The notes: generated by a model not told the origin, from the letters alone. 64,000 nt of DNA from Microbacterium hydrocarbonoxydans (GCF_000956475.1 NZ_JYJB01000007.1:310001-374000); one strand, 5' to 3'; shown: positions 32,801-41,218, counted from the first letter of the stretch. Made by a program: numbers and translations.

Positions 32801-32899
32801 CTCAGCTGGTCCGGCCTCACCGCCGGCACCCGCTACCTCGGACTCGTCCGGTACGCGGACTCGGCGGTGTCGACCATCCTCACGGTCGACGCGCAGTAG
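29849..32899 (+). CDS. Secreted subtilisin-like serine protease (S8) with PA domain
   Basis: Exported protease of 1016 residues. In order: signal peptide (about 1-29, ending TATAGYA), I9-type propeptide (YIVVMKSDPLASY to about residue 150), S8 catalytic domain with Asp186 in VVGVIDTGIAPEHP, His285 in GHGSHTASTAAG and Ser613 in SGTSMAAPHVAG, a protease-associated (PA) domain inserted before the serine (about 445-560), and C-terminal Fn3-like and pre-peptidase-type beta domains (about 700-1016). The PA insert and Fn3-like domain are typical of large actinobacterial and plant subtilases. ATG 29849 follows GGGAG and gives an ideal signal peptide; ATG 29804 is less likely. No cell-wall anchor. Confidence 0.95.
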   Translation: MGRTPLRMAAATTLATLFIASTATAGYAGVEEVTHPTPVEGTPGHYIVVMKSDPLASYTGDVKGLKATKPAEGEQLETDSAESQRYVQHLETEQQSLAQQVGVTPDTSYQVVLNGFSAQLTGEQVDKLRASKDVYDVYPDEIRHPDAQTSTSFLGLGDDKKGRGGIWQATGGVDRAGEGVVVGVIDTGIAPEHPSFAGKKLKKQKKQQNRHKGAEPYTDGTYIYFDKSDGGQFRSLMVEGQEWDRSDYSSKIIGAQYFYTGAEADGFDFQYDFLSPRDGAGHGSHTASTAAGNFGVQASIENVDFGKISGVAPGAKISAYKACYEGPDPAVTTDDICALSDLVAAIDQAVADGVDVINYSIGGGAAKTVLAPEDIAFFNAAAAGVFVSASAGNDGPDVSTADHASPWYTTVAASTIPTWEGTVTFDGFAQAGASVSVPFGGEVTGPSIYAGDAAAAGAANAQLCYPGTLDPAKVAGHIVVCDRGGNARAEKSQVVKDAGSMGMILVNVPGGADSLDNDFHAVPTVHLASAYRAAVLAYVQGGADRPVTLIGENTTGVTTPVPQIAGFSSRGPMLADGSDIMKPDVAAPGVAILAATNNAADEAPTFGILSGTSMAAPHVAGLAALYLGERPNATPAEIKSAMMTTAYDTVNADGSKNANPFEQGAGEVDPKRYLAPGLLYLNGVQDWAAFLEGKGLAQFDGVDPIDGSDLNIASFSIGSLASAQTVTRTVTSTEAGTFTASVDLPGVDVTVEPSTLNFSKAGETATFTVTFDNATAPVEQWATGSLTWSSAKNTVRSPIAVFPVTADAPAEVSGTGLDGATTVEITPGLDGDLALNLSGLAPFQLLADPDGRVEGHSGDEASGDENKDVAWIVDVPAGTTLSRFDLDSSDDTGSDLDLSVYHVVSADDLRYYDKWTSATGSADEQVTLTAPEAGTYMVVANVYSTSAPMTWDMTYANVLPAGEGAFAVNPNPIAAVRGEKTNYELSWSGLTAGTRYLGLVRYADSAVSTILTVDAQ

Positions 32900-32908
32900 C
32901 ACTCAGCA

Positions 32909-32945
32909 CACGACGCCCCGTGCTCATCGAGCGCGGGGCGTCGTG
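32909..32945 (+). terminator. Terminator of the S8 protease gene
   Basis: CACGACGCCCCG (32909-32920) pairs perfectly with CGGGGCGTCGTG (32934-32945), 10 bp after the stop codon. Confidence 0.8.
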
Positions 32946-32976
32946 CTGCCGGGGTGGTCGTGGGACCGATCGCACC

Positions 32977-33002
32977 CTTGAATAGGCGCCTGCTAATTCA
33001 AG
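32977..33002. other. AT-rich palindrome in the gap between S8 protease and pirin genes
   Basis: CTTGAAT (32977-32983) and ATTCAAG (32996-33002) flank the palindrome AGGCGCCT. It is compositionally unusual here and lies beyond the terminator, between convergent genes, so it is unlikely to be a promoter operator of either neighbour. Confidence 0.4.
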
Positions 33003-33072
33003 GTTGTTGCTTCTGAACGTGAATATCGCGCCCGCTGTTGGCCGACGCAGAGATCGAGAAGCGATCGGTCGT

Positions 33073-34011
33073 TCAGATCTTCCGCCCTCGGGGCATCAGC
33101 CGCACATCGGGCAGGGGCGGCGCAGGGATGCGCACGTCGTGTCCGTCGACGACGCCGAACCGGCCGGTCGGGCCGCCGGCCGACTCGTTCTCCCAGTCGG
33201 TGCGCGCCCGCGCGATCTCGTCATGGCTGCGGCCGGCGAAGTTCCACCACATGACGATCTCGGCCTCGAAGGGCTCGCCGCCCAGCAGGAACAGCAAGGC
33301 CCCTTCGGCGCTCGACACGTCGACGTGGTCGCGGGAGTCGCCGAGGTAGAGCAGGTCGTTCAGAGCGAGCGCATGCTGCGCCACGGTGATGTCGCCCTCG
33401 ACGAGCATCACGGCGTGCTCCCACTCCACGTCGAGCGGCAGCCGAACAGTCGAGCCCGCAGGCACCACGATCTCGGCGCCGACGATCGGCGTGTGCACGG
33501 TCGCGGGCGATCGCACGCCGGCGAACTCTCCCAGGACGACCGTGGCCTCGGCATCCGTCCCCTCCACCGCGGGAAGAGCGACGTTCGGCAGATCCGTGTG
33601 GCGCTCGAAGCCGGGAGCCCCGTGCCGGGCGGACTCCGGCAGCACGACCCAGAACTGCAGAGCGTCGAGCGGGATCGGGTCATCGCCGATCGAGTACTCG
33701 GAGTGCGAGATGCCGTTGCCGGCCGTCATGAGGTTGAGCTGTCCTCGACGAAGATCCGCGTCGCTGCCGAGCGAGTCGCGATGGCGGATCTCTCCGACCA
33801 GAGGCCAGGTCACGGTCTGCAAGCCGATGTGCGGGTGCGGCTCGACGCGCATCTTCGTGTCGGCAGGGCCGAAGCGGTCGAGGAAGCACCACGCGCCGAT
33901 CGTGGGGAGGTTGCGATGGGGGAGCGCACGCAGCACGTTCATGCCGCGGACCCCGCCGAGCGGAACCTCCCTGGGCTCGAGGACGATGCGCCGTTCCCCG
34001 ACAGATGCCAT
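33073..34011 (-). CDS. Pirin family protein
   Basis: Bicupin protein of 312 residues. The N-terminal metal site is PHPHIGLQTVTW (two His, about residues 58-69) with the further ligands His in GISHSEYS and Glu nearby, giving the His3-Glu set of pirins; the C-terminal cupin is degenerate. Bacterial pirins such as YhhW act as quercetinases or regulate dehydrogenases, but the role here is unknown. The ATG at 34011 is 81 bp from the divergent lipoprotein gene. Confidence 0.92.
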   Translation of the reverse strand: MASVGERRIVLEPREVPLGGVRGMNVLRALPHRNLPTIGAWCFLDRFGPADTKMRVEPHPHIGLQTVTWPLVGEIRHRDSLGSDADLRRGQLNLMTAGNGISHSEYSIGDDPIPLDALQFWVVLPESARHGAPGFERHTDLPNVALPAVEGTDAEATVVLGEFAGVRSPATVHTPIVGAEIVVPAGSTVRLPLDVEWEHAVMLVEGDITVAQHALALNDLLYLGDSRDHVDVSSAEGALLFLLGGEPFEAEIVMWWNFAGRSHDEIARARTDWENESAGGPTGRFGVVDGHDVRIPAPPLPDVRLMPRGRKI

Positions 34012-34092
34012 CGGATGCTCCTTCTTCTGCCGTGGCGGACCGCGCCGCTCGGGGCGGCGGGCCTTGCTCGGCGCCTGGTTAGACTCGACGGC

Positions 34093-34473
34093 ATGCGTGC
34101 CGCCGTGTCATCGTCGATTGTGGCCGTCTTCGGCGCTTCCCTCATTCTGAGCGGCTGCGCCTCCGGAGGCAACGCGGGGTTCTGCGGGCCGCTCCTCGAC
34201 GACACGGAGATCGCCGCCGTCGCGTTCAACCCCGTGGTCCCGGGGATGGACGTCACCGCCCACGTGCGGGACCGGCTCGAGCTGGTCGAGAAGCTCTCGC
34301 CCGCAGCCGATCTTGCAGACGAACTCGAAACCTGGAAGGCCTATCTCGAGAAGGTCGTCGATGTCACGGATGCGGACTTGTCGGGGACGTTCGACGCGTA
34401 CCACGATGACCCGGCGGTGGAGAAGGCCGGGACCGCCCTACGTGATTACTACACCGACGTCTGCTTGAGGTAG
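34093..34473 (+). CDS. Small lipoprotein of unknown function
   Basis: A protein of 126 residues with a lipoprotein signal: a hydrophobic stretch and lipobox LILSGC (Cys22), so probably lipid-anchored outside the membrane. The mature part is acidic and helical with two further cysteines (Cys31 in GFCGPLL and Cys124 near the end in YYTDVCLR), which could form a disulfide. No family recognised. It converges with the acetyltransferase gene, with 1 bp between stops. Confidence 0.75.
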   Translation: MRAAVSSSIVAVFGASLILSGCASGGNAGFCGPLLDDTEIAAVAFNPVVPGMDVTAHVRDRLELVEKLSPAADLADELETWKAYLEKVVDVTDADLSGTFDAYHDDPAVEKAGTALRDYYTDVCLR

Positions 34474-34474
34474 C

Positions 34475-34783
34475 TCAGCCCGCGGCCCCCGGTCGCTTCG
34501 GCCAGCGAATCTCGGCACCGGGGATCTCGTGCGTCTCGAGGTACTTCGCGATGTACGGACACAGCGGCACGATCGCGTCGCCGGACGCTGCGGCGTCTGT
34601 GAGCGCCGCCTTCGCGAGGATGCCGGCCAGTCCGCGTCCCTGGAACGCGGGGTCGACCTCAGTGTGCGTGAAGCGGATCGCGCCGGGGCGCAGGTCGAAC
34701 TCGGCGAAGCCGGCGAGCACATCGCCGACCGTGATCTCGTAACGGGACGCGTCGTCGTTGCGGGTGACGGTGGTGTCGGTCAT
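34475..34783 (-). CDS. GNAT-like N-acetyltransferase (YjdJ type)
   Basis: A short protein of 102 residues of the small GCN5-like group (COG2388). The acetyl-CoA signature is VDPAFQGRGLAGILAKAAL (about residues 43-61: Q-G-R-G-L-A), followed by VPLCPYIAKYLETH, the conserved C-terminal C-P-Y-x-x-x-Y/F motif of this group. The substrate is unknown. Its start is 107 bp from that of recQ, which is divergent. Confidence 0.88.
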   Translation of the reverse strand: MTDTTVTRNDDASRYEITVGDVLAGFAEFDLRPGAIRFTHTEVDPAFQGRGLAGILAKAALTDAAASGDAIVPLCPYIAKYLETHEIPGAEIRWPKRPGAAG

Positions 34784-34889
34784 GCGACCAACCTACGCCC
34801 GCCGCAGAGCGCGAAGGCCTGGGAAGGGTGCGGATCTCGCCCTGTGGAGAACGCGGCCGGTTGTCGGCGCTGGTCGTTACGCTGGGGGG

Positions 34890-36923
34890 ATGCCGCAGAC
34901 CTCCCGTGATCCCTACGCAGGATGGGTTCCTGAGCCCGTCGAAGGGTACGCAGACGAGCCCTGGGGTGATGGCTGGGAGCCGAGTGAACCGCCGGAGCCC
35001 ATGGACTGGGAGCCGCAGGGCGCAGGGTATGAGCCGCCGCTGGACTGGGGTCCGGGCCCTGTGACACCGGTGACGGCATCCGCCTCTGCCGTGAGACGGG
35101 CGACGCCGAGCCGATTCGCGACCGCCGGCGAGGCGCTGCACACGGTCTTCGGGTACGAGGAGTTCCGCGGCGACCAGGCCGCGATCGTCGAGCAGGTGAT
35201 CGGCGGCGGGGATGCCGTCGTGCTGATGCCGACCGGCGGCGGCAAGAGCATCACCTACCAGGTGCCGGCGCTGGTGCGCGAGGGCACCGGTCTCGTGATC
35301 AGCCCTCTCATCGCGCTCATGCACGATCAGGTCGACGCACTGCGTGCGAACGGCGTGAAGGCGGCGTACCTGAACTCGACGCAGTCGATCGACGAGCGCC
35401 GCGAGGTCGAGCGGGCGTACGTCGCCGGCGAGCTCGATCTCATCTACGTGGCTCCCGAGCGGCTCTCCAGCCCCGCCACGACCTCGCTGCTCCAGCGCGG
35501 CACGCTCAGCGTCATCGCGATCGACGAGGCGCACTGCGTGTCGCAGTGGGGTCATGACTTCCGCCCCGACTACCTCGCGCTGGGCGACCTGGGTGAGCGG
35601 TTCCCCGGGGTGCCGCGCATGGCGCTCACCGCCACCGCGACCCATGAGACGCACAAGGAGCTCACAGAGCGGCTGCATCTCGACGACGCGAAGCACTTCG
35701 TGGCCAGCTTCGACCGTCCGAACATCCAGTACCGGATCGTGCCGAAGGTCGATCCGCGCAAGCAGCTGGTCGCGTTCATCCGGTCTCAGCCCGAGGGCGC
35801 GGCCGGCATCGTCTACGCGCTCAGTCGCAAGTCCGTCGAGCAGACCGCGACCTATCTCGCGGCGCAGGGCCTCGACGCCCTGCCGTATCACGCGGGGCTT
35901 CCCGCCGAGGTGCGGGCCGCGAACCAGTCGCGCTTCCTGCGCGAGGACGGTGTCGTCATGGTCGCGACGATCGCATTCGGCATGGGCATCGACAAACCAG
36001 ACGTCCGGTTCGTCGCCCACATCGATCTGCCGAAGTCCGTCGAGGGCTACTACCAGGAGACCGGACGAGCCGGCCGCGACGGCGAGCCGTCCGTCGCCTG
36101 GATGGCCTACGGGCTCGGCGACGTCGTGCAGCAGCGCCGCCTGATCGACCAGAGCCCCGGCGACCGCACGTTCAAGATGCGCATGGGGCAGCACCTCGAC
36201 GCGATGCTCGCGCTGTGCGAGACGGTCGAGTGCCGTCGCCAGAACCTGCTCGGCTATTTCGGCCAGGAGTCGCAGCCGTGCGGCAACTGCGACACATGCC
36301 TCGAGCCCTCCGACACCTTCGACGGACTCGTGCCCGCCCAGAAGCTGCTGTCGACCATCGTGCGCCTCAAGCGCGAGCGCAACCAGGCCTTCGGCGCCGG
36401 ACACCTGATCGACATCCTCCGCGGAGCATCGACCGAGCGCATCCGCCAGCAGGGGCACGAGCAGATCGCGACGTACGGCATCGGCGCCGACCTCTCCGAT
36501 CAAGACTGGCGCAGCGTGATCCGCCAGCTCCTCGCGCGCGGCATCCTCGTCGCGCAGGGGGAGTACGGCACCCTGGCGCTCGGGGAACCCGCCGCCGGTG
36601 TGCTCAAGGGCGAGACCGCGGTGCCGCTGCGCAAGGACACGATCGGCCGGCCCGCATCGTCCTCACGTGCCCGCAAGGCGAGCGCCGCCGACGCGCTGGA
36701 TGCCGGCGACCGCCCGCTCTTCGAGGCGCTGCGCACCTGGCGTGCCGAGACCGCGCGCGAGCAGGGCGTGCCGGCGTACATCGTCTTCGGCGACGCCACT
36801 CTGCGAGCCCTGGCCGAGCACCGTCCGATGTCGATGGATGCTCTCGACGGCATCACGGGCATCGGCGCGAAGAAGCGCGAGGCCTACGGCGAGGGAGTGC
36901 TAGCGGTGATCGCCGCGGCCTGA
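34890..36923 (+). CDS. recQ: ATP-dependent DNA helicase RecQ
   Basis: 3'-5' DNA helicase of 677 residues in recombination and replication-fork repair. Domains: a Pro/Glu/Trp-rich acidic N-terminal extension (about 1-75), a helicase core with Walker A MPTGGGKS (about 113-120), ISPLIALMHDQV, DEAH in IAIDEAHCVSQWGHDFRPDY and QETGRAGRDG, the RecQ C-terminal zinc site CRRQNLLGYFGQESQPCGNC..C (about 450-472), a winged helix and an HRDC domain (about 610-677: PLFEALRTWRAETAREQGVP). The ATG follows GGGGGG. The extension contains VPEPVEG, encoded by a family A dispersed repeat. Confidence 0.95.
   Translation: MPQTSRDPYAGWVPEPVEGYADEPWGDGWEPSEPPEPMDWEPQGAGYEPPLDWGPGPVTPVTASASAVRRATPSRFATAGEALHTVFGYEEFRGDQAAIVEQVIGGGDAVVLMPTGGGKSITYQVPALVREGTGLVISPLIALMHDQVDALRANGVKAAYLNSTQSIDERREVERAYVAGELDLIYVAPERLSSPATTSLLQRGTLSVIAIDEAHCVSQWGHDFRPDYLALGDLGERFPGVPRMALTATATHETHKELTERLHLDDAKHFVASFDRPNIQYRIVPKVDPRKQLVAFIRSQPEGAAGIVYALSRKSVEQTATYLAAQGLDALPYHAGLPAEVRAANQSRFLREDGVVMVATIAFGMGIDKPDVRFVAHIDLPKSVEGYYQETGRAGRDGEPSVAWMAYGLGDVVQQRRLIDQSPGDRTFKMRMGQHLDAMLALCETVECRRQNLLGYFGQESQPCGNCDTCLEPSDTFDGLVPAQKLLSTIVRLKRERNQAFGAGHLIDILRGASTERIRQQGHEQIATYGIGADLSDQDWRSVIRQLLARGILVAQGEYGTLALGEPAAGVLKGETAVPLRKDTIGRPASSSRARKASAADALDAGDRPLFEALRTWRAETAREQGVPAYIVFGDATLRALAEHRPMSMDALDGITGIGAKKREAYGEGVLAVIAAA
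34927..34946 (+). repeat. Dispersed repeat family A, copy inside recQ
   Basis: The sequence TTCCTGAGCCCGTCGAAGGG, read as VPEPVEG in the N-terminal extension of RecQ, differs by one or two bases from the copies at 4091, 4680-4720 and 24384. Confidence 0.7.
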
Positions 36924-37135
36924 GGGGAGCCCCTCCGCAGCCGCTGATTCTCGGCATGGCAACGTGCGCCTGCGCCGGCTCGGGCTTGGGCGGCCAAGCG
37001 CGCTCCGGTACCCTCATGGATGGGAATACGGTCGGCGCCTCTCTGCGCCACCGCGTCGAACCGCTCGGGGGAGTGATCGCGATGCGTCCATCGGACGCGC
37101 CTGCCCCCCGGCGGCAGAGAAACTGGGGGAAGCAC

Positions 37136-39829
37136 ATGACGTCCATATCGACCGCAGGATCGACGAGGCGCCGCAGGGCAGGATCCATGGTCGTCGCCGC
37201 CGCGCTCGCGGCCGCGAGCCTGCTGTTCACGGCCGCTCCGGCATCCGCCACCTACGCCGAAGGCGGAGACGGGCTGTACCGCGGTTCCATCGACTGGATG
37301 GAATGGGGCGCGAGCAACACGCCGATCGTGAACGGCTCGGTGGCCGAGACGACCCGTGTCATCGGCGGCCAGACCCTGAAGACGACGTGCACGATCGACG
37401 GAGTCTCGGGGAACGTGAAGGCCTACCGCTCCGGTGACTACCGAGGCGACGCGATCGACAACCTGTACAACATCGGCGGCGCCGGCACCGCCAACCAGAT
37501 GGTCTACGGCCTCGCCAACACGGACAACGGCGCCACCGTGAGCTTCCACTTCTCCTGCGCGACCACCCTCGACGGCCGTGCGGTGCCGCTGAGCGGTCTC
37601 GTCGTCGCTGATGCCGAGTCGAGCAACCTGCGCCAGGGCGAGTACATCCAGGCCGACCCCGACGAGACCTCGGCCAGCTGGCGTATCATCGAGCGTGCGC
37701 GCAACTGCGCCACGAGCGTCAACGCCACCCTGCAGTCGGGTGGTCAGCTGCGTCTGTCTCCCGACGCCGATCAGTGCTCCCAGCGGGCAGACGGCTACGG
37801 GCCCATCGCGATCGGCTTCATGGAGGGGGCGACCGGGGCGAGCGTTCAGATGAAGGGTGGTGGGCGCACCGCCATCGCGCTGGGCGTGATGCTCGACGCC
37901 GACTTCGGCGACGCACCCGAGAGCTACGGTGAGGCCGGAGCCCTCCTCGACCGGGACTGGCAGGGCGGCTCTGTGCCGATCGGCACCACGAACGTCTCTG
38001 ACGACGCCTTCACCCTCGCGACGCCGGGCGCACCGGCGCTCCGGCTCGGTGCATCCGTCGATGCCGAGTCGTCGCACCTGTTCAGTGCCGCCGCTGACGG
38101 CGACGACCTCTCCGGATCAGACGACGAAGACGCCGTGGGCGCGATCGGCACGGTCGCGGTGACGCCAGGCGAGCAGTACACGCTGGCCTCGGTCGCGTGC
38201 ACGGGCAACGGCGTCGTCGCCGGCTGGATCGACTGGAACCGCAACGGCGTGTTCGATGACGGCGAGCGCTCCGCACCCGTGCCGTGCGCCGGGGGCACGT
38301 CCACGCTGAGCTGGACCGTGCCGCTCGATGCGAAGAGCGGGGCGAGCTTCGTGCGGCTGCGCATCGCGTCTTCCGAGGCCGAGCTGGCCTCTCCCATCGG
38401 CATCACGACCTCGGGCGAGGTCGAGGACCACGCGCTGACCCTCTCGCTGCCTGGTCTGGCGATCGAGAAGATCTCTGATGCGACGGCCGACACTCGTCCC
38501 GGCGACACCGTCACGTACACGGTGCGGGCGACGAACACCGGAACGACCCCGTTCACCACGCAGTACCCCGCGGTCGTGGTCGACGACCTCGCGGGTGTGC
38601 TCGACGACGCCGACTACGCTGACGATGCGTCGGCCGACCGGGCCGGTACAGTCTCGTACGCCTCGCCGCTTCTGTCGTGGACGGGGGTGCTCGCAGTCGG
38701 GGATCGCGTCGAGATCACGTACAGCACGGTCGTGAAGGGCGGCGGCGACGGCACAGCCCGCAACGTCGCCTGGGCGCCGGCCGACCCGAAGAATCCTGTC
38801 ACGCCCGATTGCGCGGATGCCGTCGACGGCAGGGACCCGGTGACGGGCGAGTCGTGCGCCGAGGCTGTGCACCTGTTGCCGAAGCTCACGGTGAAGAAGA
38901 CGGCGCTCACGGCCGACCTTCCGGCCGTGGGAGGCGCGGCCCGGTTCCGCGTCGAGCTGACCAACTCCGGGCCTGGCGCCTTCACCGCGGACGCTCCTGC
39001 CGTGGTCCGCGACGACCTCATCGAGGTCCTCGACGATGCGACCTTCGACGCCGTGACCTCGGATGTCGACCCGCAGCCCGAGTTCGACGGCGATCGCTAC
39101 CTCACCTGGCGTGGCGCGCTCGCGAGCGGTCAGACCGTGACGATCGAGTACTCGGTGATCTACCGCGGCACCGGCGACCACCTGCTCTTCAACACCGTGT
39201 GCGTCGACCCCGACGACGCGGCGGCATGGGCGGATGCGTGCGATACGGCCCAGGTGCCGGCAGCAGACCCGAGCTGGTGGAAGGAGGTCAAGGCCAGCAG
39301 TGACCCTGTCGTGGCCGGGACGACCCTCGACTACACGCTCTGGTTCGCGAACGAAGACGGCCTGGCTTCGGCGGCGATCGACGCGGCGGACCACCTGACG
39401 CACGTGCTGGACGACGCCGACGTCACGATCGAGCCGGCATCCGACACCCTCACTGTGACCCGCGAGGGCGAGATCATCTCGATCACGGGGGAGGTCGAAC
39501 CCGGTGAGCTCGCGTCGGTGACGTATCAGGTCACCGTGCGTGCCGACGGGCAGCGCGGCGACGACATCGCGGCGAACTTCCTGCTCGACGGAGGCACCCC
39601 GCCGCCCGCGACGCCGGAGTGCACGCCGCAGGACGCTGAGCGCCCCGACTGCACGGTCACCCCGATCCGCACGCCGGCGCCGACACCTGATCCCACGACG
39701 CCGCCTGCCTCGCCGCTCGCGACCACAGGTGGAGCCCTTCCGGTGGCGGCGCTCGTCGTCGGAATCCTCGCCATTGCCGTAGGGGGCGTGTTCCTGTTCC
39801 GTCGCCGTCGCCGCGACGACGCGGACTGA
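37136..39829 (+). CDS. LAxTG-anchored surface protein with GEVED and DUF11-like domains
   Basis: Cell-wall protein of 897 residues. An Arg-rich signal peptide (about 1-39, ending APASA) leads to a CshA/adhesin-type beta domain (about 40-270), a GEVED domain with WIDWNRNGVFDDGE (about 364-377), then two or three DUF11-type Ig-like repeats (about 440-800; GDTVTYTVRATNTGTTPF, AVGGAARFRVELTNSGPG, VAGTTLDYTLWFANEDG). The C-terminus is a sorting signal: LATTGG (about 861), a hydrophobic helix and RRRRRDDAD. LAxTG motifs are recognised by class E sortases in Actinobacteria. The ATG at 37136 follows GGGGGAAG. Probably an adhesin or wall-coat component. No sortase gene in the window. Confidence 0.85.
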   Translation: MTSISTAGSTRRRRAGSMVVAAALAAASLLFTAAPASATYAEGGDGLYRGSIDWMEWGASNTPIVNGSVAETTRVIGGQTLKTTCTIDGVSGNVKAYRSGDYRGDAIDNLYNIGGAGTANQMVYGLANTDNGATVSFHFSCATTLDGRAVPLSGLVVADAESSNLRQGEYIQADPDETSASWRIIERARNCATSVNATLQSGGQLRLSPDADQCSQRADGYGPIAIGFMEGATGASVQMKGGGRTAIALGVMLDADFGDAPESYGEAGALLDRDWQGGSVPIGTTNVSDDAFTLATPGAPALRLGASVDAESSHLFSAAADGDDLSGSDDEDAVGAIGTVAVTPGEQYTLASVACTGNGVVAGWIDWNRNGVFDDGERSAPVPCAGGTSTLSWTVPLDAKSGASFVRLRIASSEAELASPIGITTSGEVEDHALTLSLPGLAIEKISDATADTRPGDTVTYTVRATNTGTTPFTTQYPAVVVDDLAGVLDDADYADDASADRAGTVSYASPLLSWTGVLAVGDRVEITYSTVVKGGGDGTARNVAWAPADPKNPVTPDCADAVDGRDPVTGESCAEAVHLLPKLTVKKTALTADLPAVGGAARFRVELTNSGPGAFTADAPAVVRDDLIEVLDDATFDAVTSDVDPQPEFDGDRYLTWRGALASGQTVTIEYSVIYRGTGDHLLFNTVCVDPDDAAAWADACDTAQVPAADPSWWKEVKASSDPVVAGTTLDYTLWFANEDGLASAAIDAADHLTHVLDDADVTIEPASDTLTVTREGEIISITGEVEPGELASVTYQVTVRADGQRGDDIAANFLLDGGTPPPATPECTPQDAERPDCTVTPIRTPAPTPDPTTPPASPLATTGGALPVAALVVGILAIAVGGVFLFRRRRRDDAD

Positions 39830-39837
39830 TCCCCCAC

Positions 39838-39874
39838 TGCCGGGCCGAGCATCCGTTCGATGCTCGGCCCGGCA
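39838..39874. terminator. Bidirectional terminator between surface protein and TetR-TetR genes
   Basis: TGCCGGGCCGAGCATC (39838-39853) pairs perfectly over 16 bp with GATGCTCGGCCCGGCA (39859-39874) around a 5-base loop, between convergent genes. The strongest hairpin of the window. Confidence 0.85.
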
Positions 39875-39886
39875 TCGGCCGGCGAC

Positions 39887-41149
39887 TCAGTGTGCAGGCA
39901 GCACGTCGTCGAGGTGGGCCCGCAGCTGCTCCGCGACGTCGACCGCCTTCCGGTCGTAGAGCCACTGATACTGCAGGCCGTCCCACAGGGCGATGAGCCA
40001 GATCGCCTCGCGCTCGGGATCGCGGTGCTCCGGCAGATCACCGTCGAGTTGCGCGAGCCGGAACATCTCGGTGAAGTAGTCGATGCTGCGGCGGAAGCGA
40101 TCGGTGAAGTAGTCGTGCGCGGGATGGGAGGCGGGCACCGCCTCGCATGACAGCACGGCGTACACCTCGATCAGGCCCGGCTCGTCGGTGGCGTTGCGCT
40201 GTGCGCCCTCGGGCATCCCTCGCAGCACGTCGGCGGCTCGCGCGGTGGCGGTCTCCTCGCCGTGCCCTCGGATCGCCCGGTCGCGCTGGATCAGCACCGC
40301 GCTCAGCAGCGCCTCCTTGGTGGGGAAGTGGTGCAGCAGCGTCGACTTCGAGACGCCCACGACCGAGGCGATGTCGCTGAGGCTCGTGTCGCCGTAGCCG
40401 CTGCGGGCGAACAGCTGCATGGCGTCGGCGAGGATACGCGCACGCCGGCGACGGCCGGTCGCGTACCCGGAGAGGTCGTCGTCTCCCATCGAGCTGACGG
40501 AGAGCTCGGGAAGCGGGCCGGCGCCCTCCGGGCGCGGGTCCGTCTCGTCAGAGGCGCGCCAGCCGACGGGCGTCGCCCAGAGCCCCTCACGCTCTCCCAG
40601 CATGTCGACGACGTCGACGCGATCGGGCAGGTACTGTGCGATCAGCTGCAGACCGTCCCATCCCGCGATGGCGCGCGTGGTCTCCGCGGCGACGTCGCGG
40701 TCGGGGGCGATGACGCCGAGGTCGACGGCGTCCTGCAGCGCATCCATCGTGAGCGCGCGCATGTTCGCGTATCGCTCGCGCATGCGCTCATGGCTGGGAT
40801 GGCCGGTGGCGGATGCTTCGCCGGTGAGCGCCGCGAAAAGCTCGAGATAGCCCGGCGTGGTGGCGTTGCGCGCCGCGAGTTCCGAGAACATCAGCGCTCC
40901 GGGCTCCGCGGCCGCGACGGCCAGGTCGAACACGTCTGCGTTGTCCTGCTCGAACCGCGCGACGACCTCGGCCAGCAACGCGTCCTTCGAGGGGAAATGA
41001 CCGAGGAGCCCGGGGTGGCTGACGGATGCCGCGGCGGCGATGTCGCGCAGGGAAGTGGAGCGGTAGCCCTGAGTGACGAACAGCTCGTGAGCAGCCCCGA
41101 GGATCCGCTGACGGGTGGCGGCGGATCGGGCGTTGCGGGTGCTGGTCAT
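39887..41149 (-). CDS. Tandem TetR-TetR fusion regulator of the GH3/MFS operon
   Basis: A protein of 420 residues that contains two consecutive TetR monomers. The first HTH is at about residues 10-55 (RILGAAHELFVTQGYRSTSL, RDIAAAASVSHPGLLGHFPS), the second at about 236-280 (RILADAMQLFARSGYGDTSL, SDIASVVGVSKSTLLHHFPT), each followed by its own ligand-binding domain. A fused chain can mimic a TetR dimer or bind two sites. ATG 41149. It is divergent from the MFS/GH3 operon and two direct-repeat operators lie between them, so it probably represses that operon and itself, with a sugar or glycoside as inducer. Confidence 0.9.
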   Translation of the reverse strand: MTSTRNARSAATRQRILGAAHELFVTQGYRSTSLRDIAAAASVSHPGLLGHFPSKDALLAEVVARFEQDNADVFDLAVAAAEPGALMFSELAARNATTPGYLELFAALTGEASATGHPSHERMRERYANMRALTMDALQDAVDLGVIAPDRDVAAETTRAIAGWDGLQLIAQYLPDRVDVVDMLGEREGLWATPVGWRASDETDPRPEGAGPLPELSVSSMGDDDLSGYATGRRRRARILADAMQLFARSGYGDTSLSDIASVVGVSKSTLLHHFPTKEALLSAVLIQRDRAIRGHGEETATARAADVLRGMPEGAQRNATDEPGLIEVYAVLSCEAVPASHPAHDYFTDRFRRSIDYFTEMFRLAQLDGDLPEHRDPEREAIWLIALWDGLQYQWLYDRKAVDVAEQLRAHLDDVLPAH

Positions 41150-41181
41150 CGCATCCTCCTGTGACACTCTATCCTCGCGCA

Positions 41182-41218
41182 TTACCAATCGGTCGATATT
41201 CACTTACCAAACGGTCGA
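41182..41218. promoter_or_regulatory. Tandem operators for the TetR-TetR fusion
   Basis: TTACCAATCGGTCGA (41182-41196) and TTACCAAACGGTCGA (41204-41218) are direct repeats with a period of 22 bp, about two helical turns; each has a short ACC-N4-GGT dyad core. They fill the divergent region between the fusion regulator (41149) and the MFS gene (41289). Two sites on one DNA face match a regulator with two HTH domains per chain. Confidence 0.75.
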
